A stretch of DNA of 64,000 nucleotides from contig NZ_CP018335.1 in assembly GCF_001902295.1 (NCBI RefSeq), positions 3,162,001 through 3,226,000 of the forward strand. The letters run 5' to 3'. Position numbers and translations under genes: made by a program. The notes under the pieces are model-generated. The model had not been told where the DNA came from and ran no database searches. It was given only the letters and a program-made list of their open reading frames with translations. Below, piece after piece: positions 26,888-36,283 of this stretch (position 1 is the first letter of the stretch; each line of letters starts with the position of its first letter). The DNA is from Clostridium kluyveri (GTDB taxonomy: Bacteria > Bacillota > Clostridia > Clostridiales > Clostridiaceae).

Positions 26888-29008
26888 CTATTTCTTTTTA
26901 TTATTGTTGATCTTTACAATTTCATTATAATCTATAGAATTGGTTTCGGTAACTTCCGGCAAATTTATTTCCACACTTTTGTTTCTATTATAACTTTCCA
27001 CACTAAAGTTAAATCCTAAATCCAAAGCACTTTTTATATTATCTGCTGTTATTTTTTCTCCCTTTTCACTTGCGCTATTTATAATTGATATAAGTTTACC
27101 AATGCTCGTATTTAAATCTACAGTGCCATTTTCCCCCACAATATATCCATCACATATATTATAAGTTATATCCACCCCATTATCTCCAATTATATTTACA
27201 TCTTTTACAGCATCCATAAAATTTTTCATGTTGCTTAGAGCTGTTTCTGGGTGTGAGTACATAAGAGCAAAGGTATTCTCCAACTGTTTTTTTTGTATAT
27301 CTTTATTTCCATCCTTAGAAAGGTCTATACATGTAATTAATAATTGTTTTACAAAACTTATGAAATCTTTATCCTGCATAAAATTTTTTTGAGTATAGTC
27401 CAATATTGATTTAAAAGTAACATCTGTAAGTTTTAAATTATAAGTTTTAGCATACTTTGGTCCTTCTTCAGTATCCATTCTCATTAACCCCTTATAGGTT
27501 ATAAAATCAAATCCTGAATTCCACCCTTCTGAATACTTTTTTAAAAAGCTTTCAAATTGAGGCTGGAAATTGTTTTCAAAATTGGCCATATCTCTAAAAT
27601 CCGAACTACTATTGTCGCCATTACTTATTATAGCTAAAGGATCCATAATTATATATTGTTTTTCCTGAACTTCTTTTGGAAGGTAAGGTCTTAATATATC
27701 CGGTATCTTAACAACTTCCCTAATCCCTGTATTATCTATAACCAGCCAACCCGTGGTCTGTATATTCATACCTGCAACTTGTATTGTAACATCTTTTTGC
27801 ATATTTCCTAAAGCTTTTTCCTCCTGGCTGCTAACCTTAGCGCTTAAGTCTATTTTAGAATTATTTATAAGTGAAATTATATATTTACTTTCTTCCTGAA
27901 TTGTTTTAGTTGGTTCATCTAGCTGGTTATAAGCTGAATGTTCAATACCCTTTCCTATAGAATTTACTTCTCCTTCATTCATAGAAGTATTTACTATATT
28001 ATCATTTATAATTTCATTTTTAGATATGAGCAATATACTTTCCAGAGTAGAGTCACTTATAACCCCTTGTCCACCTAAGACATTTATTTTTCTTATTAAA
28101 TTCAGTTTATTTCTCAGGTAATCTTGAATTCTGCTATCATACTTATCTTTTATCAATATGATAGGAGATGAAGTCAAAGCTGCCACAGCAGAACCTAATA
28201 ATCCGTCTGATAAATCATCTTCATTTGCCAGATAAACTGTATCATAATTTACATCATTTTGAAACTTTTCAAGTGCATTTACACTTATCTCATACTCGTC
28301 TTTTCCTAGAATTCTATCTGCATTATTAAATCTACTGATAATATCATCACTTATTAAATTACTGTCTCCAACCACATAGACCTTGGGTACATATTTACTA
28401 ATATCTTCAATACTTTTTTGAAAAGTGCTGTCAACAGTCTTAGGTACTAATATTAAAGGCATTCCCTTAGAGGCCGCAATAGAGGACATTGTAATAGAAT
28501 CCGAATAATTTTTTTCATTTACCATTACTATTCCATTTTCCACGCCCACTATTTCAGCTATTTTAAAGGAAGTATCATATTTATCTTTTCCATCTATTCT
28601 TGTAATTTCAATTCCCCTATCTATAAATTCATGTTCTATATCAGGGGATATAGAACTTTCTCCTCCTATTAAGAATATCTTTTTTACCTTCAATCTATAA
28701 AGTTCTTTATTTAAATTAATCCATTGCACAGGATTATCCAATTTATCTTTTGGAGTTAATAAAATAGGTGCATTATATTTTTTAGCAAGAGGTACCGCAC
28801 ACAATGTATCCTGGAAATCTTGTCCACTAACTATCACTGCATAATCTGAACTTTCCTGCCACCCATTTTTGCAGATTAAAACAGAAGTGTCATATCTGGT
28901 AAAACCACCTATACGTTCTGGTGTAATTGCAGCTTCAGCCTGATTTAAAATCCCGAAGTTTAAACATAAAATAGCTAAAAGCAAACACCCAATCTTTCTT
29001 ATATTCAC
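26888..29008 (-). CDS. Secreted CWB2-repeat cell-wall-anchored protein
   Basis: 706 aa starting at GTG, 7 nt after AAAGGGGG. Signal peptide (1-27, ending AEA), then three CWB2 (PF04122) cell-wall-binding repeats at about 30-330, each with the G..RYDTS / VxGD...D.L motif. These bind anionic secondary wall polymers, as in Clostridium surface proteins. The C-terminal 370 residues (IEHSAYNQLDEPTKT onward) form a large extracellular domain that I do not recognise; it includes a conserved-looking GWLVIDNTGIREVV segment. Monocistronic; a MarR gene lies just upstream on the same strand. Confidence 0.87.
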   Translation of the reverse strand: MNIRKIGCLLLAILCLNFGILNQAEAAITPERIGGFTRYDTSVLICKNGWQESSDYAVIVSGQDFQDTLCAVPLAKKYNAPILLTPKDKLDNPVQWINLNKELYRLKVKKIFLIGGESSISPDIEHEFIDRGIEITRIDGKDKYDTSFKIAEIVGVENGIVMVNEKNYSDSITMSSIAASKGMPLILVPKTVDSTFQKSIEDISKYVPKVYVVGDSNLISDDIISRFNNADRILGKDEYEISVNALEKFQNDVNYDTVYLANEDDLSDGLLGSAVAALTSSPIILIKDKYDSRIQDYLRNKLNLIRKINVLGGQGVISDSTLESILLISKNEIINDNIVNTSMNEGEVNSIGKGIEHSAYNQLDEPTKTIQEESKYIISLINNSKIDLSAKVSSQEEKALGNMQKDVTIQVAGMNIQTTGWLVIDNTGIREVVKIPDILRPYLPKEVQEKQYIIMDPLAIISNGDNSSSDFRDMANFENNFQPQFESFLKKYSEGWNSGFDFITYKGLMRMDTEEGPKYAKTYNLKLTDVTFKSILDYTQKNFMQDKDFISFVKQLLITCIDLSKDGNKDIQKKQLENTFALMYSHPETALSNMKNFMDAVKDVNIIGDNGVDITYNICDGYIVGENGTVDLNTSIGKLISIINSASEKGEKITADNIKSALDLGFNFSVESYNRNKSVEINLPEVTETNSIDYNEIVKINNNKKK

Positions 29009-29050
29009 TGAGTATCCCCCTTTATTGTTTTAATAGAGCTCACCGTATCT

Positions 29051-29494
29051 CTAAACAATATCTTTTTCCATTATTTCTCTTAAAATCCTCAACCCTCTTG
29101 AAATTATGTCTATTTCCTCATCACTGGCAGATTTCAATATCTGTATACAATAGGATAATCCCTTATTGTTTAAATCATCCAGTAATCTATGTCCTTCTTC
29201 TGTTAAATATATTAATATTTTTCTTCTATCATTTATATCTCTCTTTCTATGTACAAAGCCCTTTTGGGATAGCTTATCTATAATTACAGAAGCTGTACTA
29301 TTAGGTAATCCTGACTTTTCAGTTATTTCCTTTAAAGTCTTAGGTACATCCTTTTCAACCTCATTTAATATAATGAAAGATGATATTCCTAAATTTGAAA
29401 TATTTTCTCTGTTCATACAAAATAACTTCTTTTTCATAAGTTTTACTATCACTGTAAAATCCGTTATAATTTTATACTCTTTTTCTCTATCCAT
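29051..29494 (-). CDS. MarR family transcriptional regulator
   Basis: 147 aa winged helix: LKEITEKSGLPNSTASVIID is the recognition region and KRDINDRRKILIYLTEEG the wing. It ends 42 bp before the CWB2 gene and may regulate it. An inverted repeat AACTTtATTAATTA / TAATTAgtaATTAAGTT (about 29537-29575) lies upstream and is a plausible autoregulatory operator. Confidence 0.9.
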   Translation of the reverse strand: MDREKEYKIITDFTVIVKLMKKKLFCMNRENISNLGISSFIILNEVEKDVPKTLKEITEKSGLPNSTASVIIDKLSQKGFVHRKRDINDRRKILIYLTEEGHRLLDDLNNKGLSYCIQILKSASDEEIDIISRGLRILREIMEKDIV

Positions 29495-29669
29495 AAGCAG
29501 TTCCTTTCAAAGCAAAATTATATGATTAAATATTAGAACTTTATTAATTAAAATTCAATAATTAGTAATTAAGTTCTTTCTACAGTATAATAATTATACC
29601 ATTATTGGCTATCTTCTTCCACATATTTAACAATAAAATTTAAAATTTTGTTTACAATTATTCACTTAT

Positions 29670-29715
29670 AATAAACAATAAGTCAGGTGAAAGGCCACTA
29701 GGCTTGTTGTTTATT
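29670..29715 (-). terminator. Terminator of the isochorismatase gene
   Basis: 15-bp stem AATAAACAATAAGTC / GGCTTGTTGTTTATT (29670-29684, 29701-29715) with two G-U pairs; 13 bp after the isochorismatase stop on the minus strand. Confidence 0.6.
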
Positions 29716-29728
29716 TAAATTAAATTTA

Positions 29729-30379
29729 TTAAATAATTATGCTGTCTACTATTTCCATACCATTCATCTGCATATTGTATAGGGATATACTCTTCATTAA
29801 ATCTCCGTCATGATTCTCTAAATCATAGGTCTCCACAGAATTGGCAGGAACTATTATTCTCCTATCCATATTTTTCTGATTAAAATAAGTTTTTAATGTA
29901 ATTACAAAATTTATCACACAAATATCTGACTCACAGCCCACTACTATATAATTTTCAATGGTACTTTCATTTTCATTTAACCAATTTTTAAATAGAGGCG
30001 CATGAAAACCATTAGTACTATTTTTGGGTATCACAGCTGTATTTTTATAATCTTTTAAACTCTCCTTTAATTCTGGTATGAGTTCGCATTCTGTTGTTCC
30101 CTTTCTGCAGTGAATTCCGTGAGTTTTATATTCTACCGAATCCTCTTCATGTTCATCTAAGAAAAATACTTTTTTATACCCTAAAGTATTATTATTTAAA
30201 TCAACTATATTTTTTATTATGTTTTTAATTCTAGGTGAAGCTAAAAGTCCTTCATGCACAAAACCATTAACCATATCTACTACCACTAATGCAGTATTTC
30301 CCTTTTTAAGATCTTTTAAATCTAAATTTTTCCCTTTAACTTCTTTTTCCATTTCCAATATTTTTTTAACATCTAACAT
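29729..30379 (-). CDS. Isochorismatase/nicotinamidase-family cysteine hydrolase
   Basis: 216 aa. The catalytic triad is visible: Asp in VVVDMVNGFV (about 35), Lys in PKNSTNGF, and Cys in GCESDICVINF. The 'VDMVNGF...GCESDICV' pattern is the nicotinamidase/pyrazinamidase-like subgroup, so it may convert nicotinamide to nicotinate, but related enzymes have other amide substrates. It follows the PBP gene by 17 bp and is likely cotranscribed. Confidence 0.85.
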   Translation of the reverse strand: MLDVKKILEMEKEVKGKNLDLKDLKKGNTALVVVDMVNGFVHEGLLASPRIKNIIKNIVDLNNNTLGYKKVFFLDEHEEDSVEYKTHGIHCRKGTTECELIPELKESLKDYKNTAVIPKNSTNGFHAPLFKNWLNENESTIENYIVVGCESDICVINFVITLKTYFNQKNMDRRIIVPANSVETYDLENHDGDLMKSISLYNMQMNGMEIVDSIII

Positions 30380-30396
30380 ATTTCTATTCCCTCCAT

Positions 30397-32415
30397 TTAT
30401 TTTTCCTGAAAAACCTCTTTTACTATTGGAACTACATAATGACTTCCGCCTTTATCCTTGGCATTTTCCACCATGGCCACCACAAGAAGATCTGGATTGT
30501 CTACATTTACTGCAGCGAACCATCCTATTTCTGTACCCGTGTTATCTTGCTGGGAATTTTTTATTTCCGCAGTACCTGTCTTGCCCGCTAAAGTTACTCC
30601 AGATATATATGCTTCATGTCCAGTTCCAGCGGGATTTGAAACTACCTGTATCAAATCCTTTAAAATAATATCTGCCACTTCTTTTGAATATACACTTTTC
30701 TTCCATATATCTACTTTCTTATCATTTCTATATAAAAGATATGGCTTTACAATGCTTCCTTCATTTACAAAAGAATCATAAATAGCCATGAGATGTACAG
30801 GATTCAGCAATATTTCCCCTTGACCATATCCGCTATCTGCCAATTGTATGTCATTCTGTATATTTCCATCCGATGATAACTGTGATTTTGACAGGCCATA
30901 TTCAAAAATCATCTTTTCTCCAAGCCCAAAATTTTTAAGTTCAGTTTCCATAATATCCTTTCCAATGTCAAGTGCAGTTTGTGCAAAATATATGTTATCA
31001 GAATAGATAAGAGCATTTAAAAGATTACTTGGCTGGCCGTAATCCTTAACCCTGGTAACATAATATGATCCCCAGCTGCTGTCTTTTTGCCATTTAAGCC
31101 CTGTAATATTTTTGGATACTTCAGGATCTAATTTTTTACCTTTTAAAGCTATAGCTGCAGTTACAGGTTTAAAAACAGAGCCTGGCACCACATTGCTTTG
31201 AAAGCGATTATAAAAAGGCCGCCTGCTGTCCTCATTCAAACTATTCCACATATCTTCAGACATTCCCATTACAAAATCATTAGGATCAAAAGAAGGAGTG
31301 CTTACAAGAGACAGAACTTCACCAGTCTTAGGATTCATGCTCACTGCCATGGCTGCATCATTTTTTAATTTATCATAAAGTAAACTCTGAACCTTAGAAT
31401 CTATGGTAAGTTTAATATCTTTCCCATTATGTACCTCACGTTTAATGAGTATCTTTTTCTTATTATCGTTTTTGTCTACAATATAAATTTCATAGCCATT
31501 TTGTGCCCTTAAAGTACTTTCATATATCTTTTCCAGGCCAGTTTTCCCTATTACATCTCCTAAATTATAATTTTTATTTGCTTTTATATCCTCTTCAGTT
31601 ACAGTCTGTACGTATCCTGATAAATGAGCTGCAGCATCTTTTAATGGATATATTCTTGCCTTTTTATCAGTTATGGATACCCCTTTAATTTCTTTAAGTA
31701 TATTTAACCTTTCATCATCTGCTGGTATAATTTTTATAGGTACAAACATATAAGGCTTTACATAAGAAGCTGATAACTTCTTATTTATATCCTCCTCTGA
31801 AATTCCTAAAATACCTGCTATATTTTTTTTAGAAGTTTCTCCGTTTTCTCCAAGATCTCCTGGAACAATACCAACTTGTGATACATATCCATCCTCTGCT
31901 ATGATATTGTCATTTCTGTCTTTAATACTACCTCTTTTCCCTTCCACAGTATCTATTCTAACCTTATCCCCCTGACTTAAATCTGGAAATATGGCTTTGG
32001 GACTCCATACTACTTTCCAATCAGTTTTTCCACTGCTATTTTCTTTCTTTAAAGTTATAGTATTTGTAAAATTTAATTTTCCTGCAATTGTCTCCATATT
32101 CACCTTAATCGGAACCAGAGCATTTCCATCTTCATACTTTATATTCTTATTTGTATCAATACTTACATCTATATTCTTTACTCCTATTCCATTATAAATA
32201 TTACCATATCGATTTATAAAATCCTCATCTTTAATATCATCTTTACTTTCCTCATCTATTTTACTATACATCAGTTTATAATCACTTTTTTCCCAGGCTT
32301 TTATATATGCATTTATACCCTTCGTTACCATTTTCTCTTTACTATATAATGAAATATTAAATATAACTAATATTATAACTATTATAAGTGTTATCCATAA
32401 AAATTTACCTTTCAT
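30397..32415 (-). CDS. Class B penicillin-binding protein with MecA N-terminal domain
   Basis: 672 aa. N-terminal membrane anchor (5-23), NTF2-like MecA-N domain (about 27-145), PBP dimerisation domain, then transpeptidase with Ser413-x-x-Lys416 (GSVFKP), Ser472-Asp-Asn and Lys612-Thr-Gly. All three catalytic motifs are intact. Crosslinks peptidoglycan outside the membrane. The MecA-N domain is shared with low-affinity PBPs such as PBP2a and PBP5fm; many clostridia carry one as a normal housekeeping or sporulation PBP, so resistance should not be inferred. Confidence 0.93.
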   Translation of the reverse strand: MKGKFLWITLIIVIILVIFNISLYSKEKMVTKGINAYIKAWEKSDYKLMYSKIDEESKDDIKDEDFINRYGNIYNGIGVKNIDVSIDTNKNIKYEDGNALVPIKVNMETIAGKLNFTNTITLKKENSSGKTDWKVVWSPKAIFPDLSQGDKVRIDTVEGKRGSIKDRNDNIIAEDGYVSQVGIVPGDLGENGETSKKNIAGILGISEEDINKKLSASYVKPYMFVPIKIIPADDERLNILKEIKGVSITDKKARIYPLKDAAAHLSGYVQTVTEEDIKANKNYNLGDVIGKTGLEKIYESTLRAQNGYEIYIVDKNDNKKKILIKREVHNGKDIKLTIDSKVQSLLYDKLKNDAAMAVSMNPKTGEVLSLVSTPSFDPNDFVMGMSEDMWNSLNEDSRRPFYNRFQSNVVPGSVFKPVTAAIALKGKKLDPEVSKNITGLKWQKDSSWGSYYVTRVKDYGQPSNLLNALIYSDNIYFAQTALDIGKDIMETELKNFGLGEKMIFEYGLSKSQLSSDGNIQNDIQLADSGYGQGEILLNPVHLMAIYDSFVNEGSIVKPYLLYRNDKKVDIWKKSVYSKEVADIILKDLIQVVSNPAGTGHEAYISGVTLAGKTGTAEIKNSQQDNTGTEIGWFAAVNVDNPDLLVVAMVENAKDKGGSHYVVPIVKEVFQEK

Positions 32416-32495
32416 AAAACAATACCTCGCATCAATATTTAAGTCTCATTTCTTCTTTTTCTAACTTTTTGATAAAATATTCGGATAAAATAAAT

Positions 32496-32582
32496 TATTT
32501 AAATATAATAATACACCATAAACCATCATATTATAAATTTTCCGTTGATATATTACTAGTTTAGGTTAAAATTATACAAAAA
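32496..32582 (+). repeat. Dispersed repeat B, copy 1
   Basis: About 87 bp, TTATTTAAATATAATAATAC to ATTATACAAAAA, roughly 88% identical by eye to 36129-36218. Upstream, ATTCGGATAAAATAA (about 32479-32493) matches the end of repeat A. The remainder of 32416-32745 holds no gene; a GC-richer patch at 32628-32665 contains AATTGGTAGAGC, like a tRNA D-arm, but no complete tRNA. Confidence 0.7.
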
Positions 32583-32745
32583 TTACTGGATAAATAGTTT
32601 GTTAAAAAATTATGGATAAAATAAAAAGGCAGCCCACCGTCGTAATTGGTAGAGCCACTTTTTACAAGTTCAACTTTATCAGATGCCTAAACAACTAATA
32701 CAAACTTCTACTTAAATATGAAAATTTCCTTAGTTATATTTTCCC

Positions 32746-34758
32746 TTAATTCACTATAAACCTATCAATATCATTTTTGAATTTTAAGGATAATTCATTA
32801 AGATTATTTGCATAGCCAGTAAATTCGCCCATTACTGCAGTTATTTCTTCAGTAGAAGCCGAAACCTGTTCTGTACTTGAAGCTGATTCTTCTGAAACTG
32901 TAGATATACTTTGCATTGTTCCAATTATTTTATCTTTACTTTTATTGGTTTTATTTATCAAACTGTCTATAACGTCTATTCTATCCGTTAGTTCCTGTAT
33001 AGTAGTTATTATGTTATTAAAAATGTTTTTAGTATCTTCAGCTGCTTTATTTTGTTCATTAACTATACCAGCTGCACCTTGCATTGATTCCACAGCAGTC
33101 TTTGTTATTAAACTTATATTTTCTATCAAAGCTTTAATTTCTTCAGTAGACTTTGAGGATTGTTCAGCAAGCTTTCTAACCTCATCTGCTACAACTGCAA
33201 AACCTCTACCAGATTCCCCAGCCCTAGCTGCCTCAATAGCCGCATTAAGTGCCAGTAGATTTGTCTGCTCTGCAATACCATTAATTGTTTTAGTTATTAT
33301 CTCTATTTTTGATATATAACTACTCATATCAGTTACTATATCTGATACCTGAAGGGTCGTTTTTCTAACATTATTTGATTTATCCATCAATACTTCTAAA
33401 GTGTTGAGACCTTCGCTGCTGATATCCTTTGTGTTTTTTGAATCTTTTTCTATATTCTGCATCACTTCAACTACATTATATATTTCCGCACCTAAGCTTT
33501 CAATTTCACATACTGCATTTTCAATGTCCTTACTTTGTGTCACTGCTCCTACAGCTACTCCATCTATTGCCGTTGCAACTTCATTAACAGCTTGACTTGT
33601 CTGGCCACTGCTTGTTATGATTGACTTTGAAGACCTTTCAATGACAGATGAAGATTCTTTTAATTTATTAATAAGCATGGAAATTTCATCAATCATACTG
33701 TTAAATCCATTTGCAAGTTGCCCGAATTCATCTTTAGATTTATTACTTATTTTTGATGTTAAATCTCCAGATGCAGCCTTTTTAAAGGCATTTCTCAAAA
33801 CAATTATATTATTGCTTATCCATTTACTTAATAAGAGTGCGATAATAATGGAAACCATGCCTGCTATAACTCCAAAAATGATTATTGCATTTCTAATTAT
33901 ATCTATATCATTTTTAAGCTCATCCTGCTGTATTGCCCCAAGTATTTTCCATCCACTTGCTTTGTTCGTTACAAAAACATTATATTTTTTTTGTCCATTA
34001 TAAATATAATCATTAAATCCTTTATCGTTAGCACTTACATTTTTCCAATAACTCATTTTTCTGGCATCATCTTTATTGATTTTGGTTTTATCTGGATGAG
34101 TAAGAATAATTCCTTCTTTATCTACAATAAATACATAGCCTTCTTTACCAAGTTTTATATTAGAAAGCTGTTCAGCTAATTTATCCATATCCATATCTAT
34201 ATCCATTGCAATAACTCCAACTATTTCTCCATTGTATTCGACAGTTTTTGCAATAGTTACAATAGACATATTAGTTTCAGCATCCTTATAAAAGTTAGTT
34301 ACCACAATATTACCTTTATTTTTCACAGCTTCTTTATACCAAGGTCTTACTGTGGGATCATATTCTTTTCCTAATTCCTGATAGGGCCATTCATACATAC
34401 GTTTAGTACTGGTACCATAATAAACAAATCTATTATCGTTATTATTTTCTTCGAAATCCTTAAGTAAACTATTTAGGAAAGGTTCATTTCCTGGATTTAT
34501 ATGCAGTTCTGTAAGATCCACATTGACAGATAGTATATCTAATTCTTCTTTAAATTTATCAAAGTATTTATCCATACCTCTATTTACCTCTGAAATAGTT
34601 TGTTCTGTAGTTACTTGAAATCTCTTTTCCATTATATTTTGGGCCTTTTGATATGAGATTAAGCCAAGAAGTGTAATTGGTATTACAGTTAAAGCTATAA
34701 GTATAAGAGTAAGCTTCATACCTATGGCGGATTTTAAGATACTCCCTTTATTATCCAT
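32746..34758 (-). CDS. Methyl-accepting chemotaxis protein with double Cache domain
   Basis: 670 aa. Two membrane helices (about 12-32 and 285-307) flank an extracytoplasmic dCache_1 sensor (with RPWYKEAVKNKG and DKEGIILTHPDK motifs), followed by HAMP (about 308-360) and the MCP signalling domain containing the invariant hairpin EQTNLLALNAAIEAARAGE. The 'W..Y..A' and 'YVFIVD..G' motifs suggest a small ligand such as an amino acid. ATG 34758 lies 5-6 nt after GAGGAGGG; the longer TTG frame is not used. Confidence 0.95.
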   Translation of the reverse strand: MDNKGSILKSAIGMKLTLILIALTVIPITLLGLISYQKAQNIMEKRFQVTTEQTISEVNRGMDKYFDKFKEELDILSVNVDLTELHINPGNEPFLNSLLKDFEENNNDNRFVYYGTSTKRMYEWPYQELGKEYDPTVRPWYKEAVKNKGNIVVTNFYKDAETNMSIVTIAKTVEYNGEIVGVIAMDIDMDMDKLAEQLSNIKLGKEGYVFIVDKEGIILTHPDKTKINKDDARKMSYWKNVSANDKGFNDYIYNGQKKYNVFVTNKASGWKILGAIQQDELKNDIDIIRNAIIIFGVIAGMVSIIIALLLSKWISNNIIVLRNAFKKAASGDLTSKISNKSKDEFGQLANGFNSMIDEISMLINKLKESSSVIERSSKSIITSSGQTSQAVNEVATAIDGVAVGAVTQSKDIENAVCEIESLGAEIYNVVEVMQNIEKDSKNTKDISSEGLNTLEVLMDKSNNVRKTTLQVSDIVTDMSSYISKIEIITKTINGIAEQTNLLALNAAIEAARAGESGRGFAVVADEVRKLAEQSSKSTEEIKALIENISLITKTAVESMQGAAGIVNEQNKAAEDTKNIFNNIITTIQELTDRIDVIDSLINKTNKSKDKIIGTMQSISTVSEESASSTEQVSASTEEITAVMGEFTGYANNLNELSLKFKNDIDRFIVN

Positions 34759-34966
34759 ATTTTCCCTCCTCAAAGTAAATTAGATATTGTCAAAAATTTT
34801 AATATAATTTGTGACGTAATCAGTTCTGTAGGTAGTTTTACATAAGGTTTTAAATTTAAGATCATCATATCAAAAAAAGATATTTATCAAAGACGAATTT
34901 TCGTTAACTTTCAGTTAAAAGTTCAGCTTAAAAAATTAAATTTAAACTAACTTTCATAAAAATATT

Positions 34967-34994
34967 AAAAGGCCGTAAAAATTTACAGCCTTTT
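34967..34994 (-). terminator. Terminator of ltaE
   Basis: AAAAGGCCGTAAA / TTTACAGCCTTTT (34967-34979, 34982-34994) with one mismatch, directly after the ltaE stop. Confidence 0.65.
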
Positions 34995-34997
34995 ATA

Positions 34998-36026
34998 TCA
35001 TAAAATTATTTCTTTTAAGGTCTTTACCACATAGGGTATATCTTCTTTACTTACCCAGTAATTGGTTACAAATCTCATTTTCCCATTTTCTTCAGGATTT
35101 ATTTTAATTCCTTTTTTATAGAATTCCTCCACCAACTTATTACTATCATATCCTGTTTCAGACATATCAAAAAAAACCATATTTATATGTATATCTTCTA
35201 AATTAACCTTAATACCTGGTATCTTTGAGAGTTCTTTTCCTAAGAATAATGCATTTTCATAATCTTCCCTTAATCTCCCAGACATATGCTTTAATGCTAC
35301 AATACCAGCTGCAGCTAAAAATCCTGCTTGTCTCATTCCTCCACCCATAAGCTTTCTTCCTTTTCTAGCTCTTTGAATAAAATATTTGGAGCCTGCTAGT
35401 ATAGAGCCCACTGGAGCACATAATCCTTTAGATAGACAGAACATAACTGAATCACAATATTTAGTTATATCCTTTACATCTACTTCTAAATATGCTGCTG
35501 CATTAAATATTCTGGCACCGTCAAGATGTACTGGTAAATTATATTTTTTTGCTTCATTAAAAACTTCATTCATATTTTTTAGTGAAAGTACTCTTCCATC
35601 AGAATAGGCATTTTCCATACATATAAGGCTTGTCTCAGGATAATGTATATCTTCTTTACATCGTATTGCGTCTCTTACTTCATAAATATCCATTTCACCG
35701 CCTTTAGTCTTCAACGTTCTAAGCTGCACTCCTGCTATAACAGCTGGAGCACCCACTTCATGAACCACAATATGACTATCCTCTCCAAGTATTACTTCTG
35801 TTCCTCTCCTGCAATGAGTAAACAACGCCAGTTGATTTCCAAAGGTACCACTTGGTACAAATAATGCTGCCTCTTTCCCCATAAGTTTTGCCGCATATTT
35901 TTCCAATTCCACTACAGTAGGATCATCTCCATATACGTCATCTCCCACTTCTGCCTTATACATAGCATCTCTCATGGCTTGAGTGGGCTCTGTTGCTGTA
36001 TCACTCCTAAGTTCTATAAACCACAT
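34998..36026 (-). CDS. ltaE: Low-specificity L-threonine aldolase
   Basis: 342 aa PLP enzyme (fold type I) that cleaves L-threonine or L-allo-threonine to glycine and acetaldehyde. Conserved features: IELRSDTATEPT start, GDDVYGDDPTV, HLDGARIFNAA, and the PLP lysine in CLSKGLCAPVGS. ATG 36026, 7 nt after GGAGG, is preferred over an ATG two codons upstream. Its own transcription unit between two terminators. Confidence 0.93.
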   Translation of the reverse strand: MWFIELRSDTATEPTQAMRDAMYKAEVGDDVYGDDPTVVELEKYAAKLMGKEAALFVPSGTFGNQLALFTHCRRGTEVILGEDSHIVVHEVGAPAVIAGVQLRTLKTKGGEMDIYEVRDAIRCKEDIHYPETSLICMENAYSDGRVLSLKNMNEVFNEAKKYNLPVHLDGARIFNAAAYLEVDVKDITKYCDSVMFCLSKGLCAPVGSILAGSKYFIQRARKGRKLMGGGMRQAGFLAAAGIVALKHMSGRLREDYENALFLGKELSKIPGIKVNLEDIHINMVFFDMSETGYDSNKLVEEFYKKGIKINPEENGKMRFVTNYWVSKEDIPYVVKTLKEIIL

Positions 36027-36068
36027 AAACATACCTCCATATTTAATTATGTATTTACTAAAGTTATC

Positions 36069-36128
36069 AAGTAATTCTTAGGTTCCGGTAGAGCTCACTA
36101 TAAAGAAATTCTTATCTCCATTGAACCT
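36069..36128 (+). repeat. Dispersed repeat A, partial copy 4 (first half)
   Basis: AAGTAATTCTTAGGTTCCGG to ATCTCCATTGAACC; holds only the first hairpin block of repeat A. Repeat B begins within 3 bp of its end. Confidence 0.6.
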
Positions 36129-36218
36129 TTTATTTAAATATAATAATACACCATAAACCATCATATCATAGATTATCTGTTAATATATTACTGGTTTAAG
36201 TTGAAATTATACAAAAAT
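36129..36218 (+). repeat. Dispersed repeat B, copy 2
   Basis: 90 bp beginning TTTTATTTAAATATAATAAT, sharing the block ACACCATAAACCATCATAT with copy 1, as well as ATATATTACT and AATTATACAAAAA. Confidence 0.7.
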
Positions 36219-36230
36219 AAATATAAATTA

Positions 36231-36261
36231 AACTTCCAGACAGAAAAACTGTCTTGGAAGT
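36231..36261 (-). terminator. Terminator of the proline operon
   Basis: ACTTCCAGACAG pairs with CTGTCTTGGAAGT (one bulged T), 36232-36261, followed on the minus strand by TTAATTTATATTTATTTTT. Confidence 0.65.
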
Positions 36262-36283
36262 CTAATTTTATAAATATTGTAAT

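Noticed and set aside
30397..32415. Methicillin-resistance gene (mecA)
   Set aside because: The MecA-N domain and PBP motifs are common in clostridial housekeeping PBPs; there is no mec regulatory gene nearby.
32628..32690. tRNA-like patch (AATTGGTAGAGC D-arm look-alike, GGCA...TGCC ends)
   Set aside because: Only about 60 nt, no anticodon or T-stem can be drawn, so at best a fragment.
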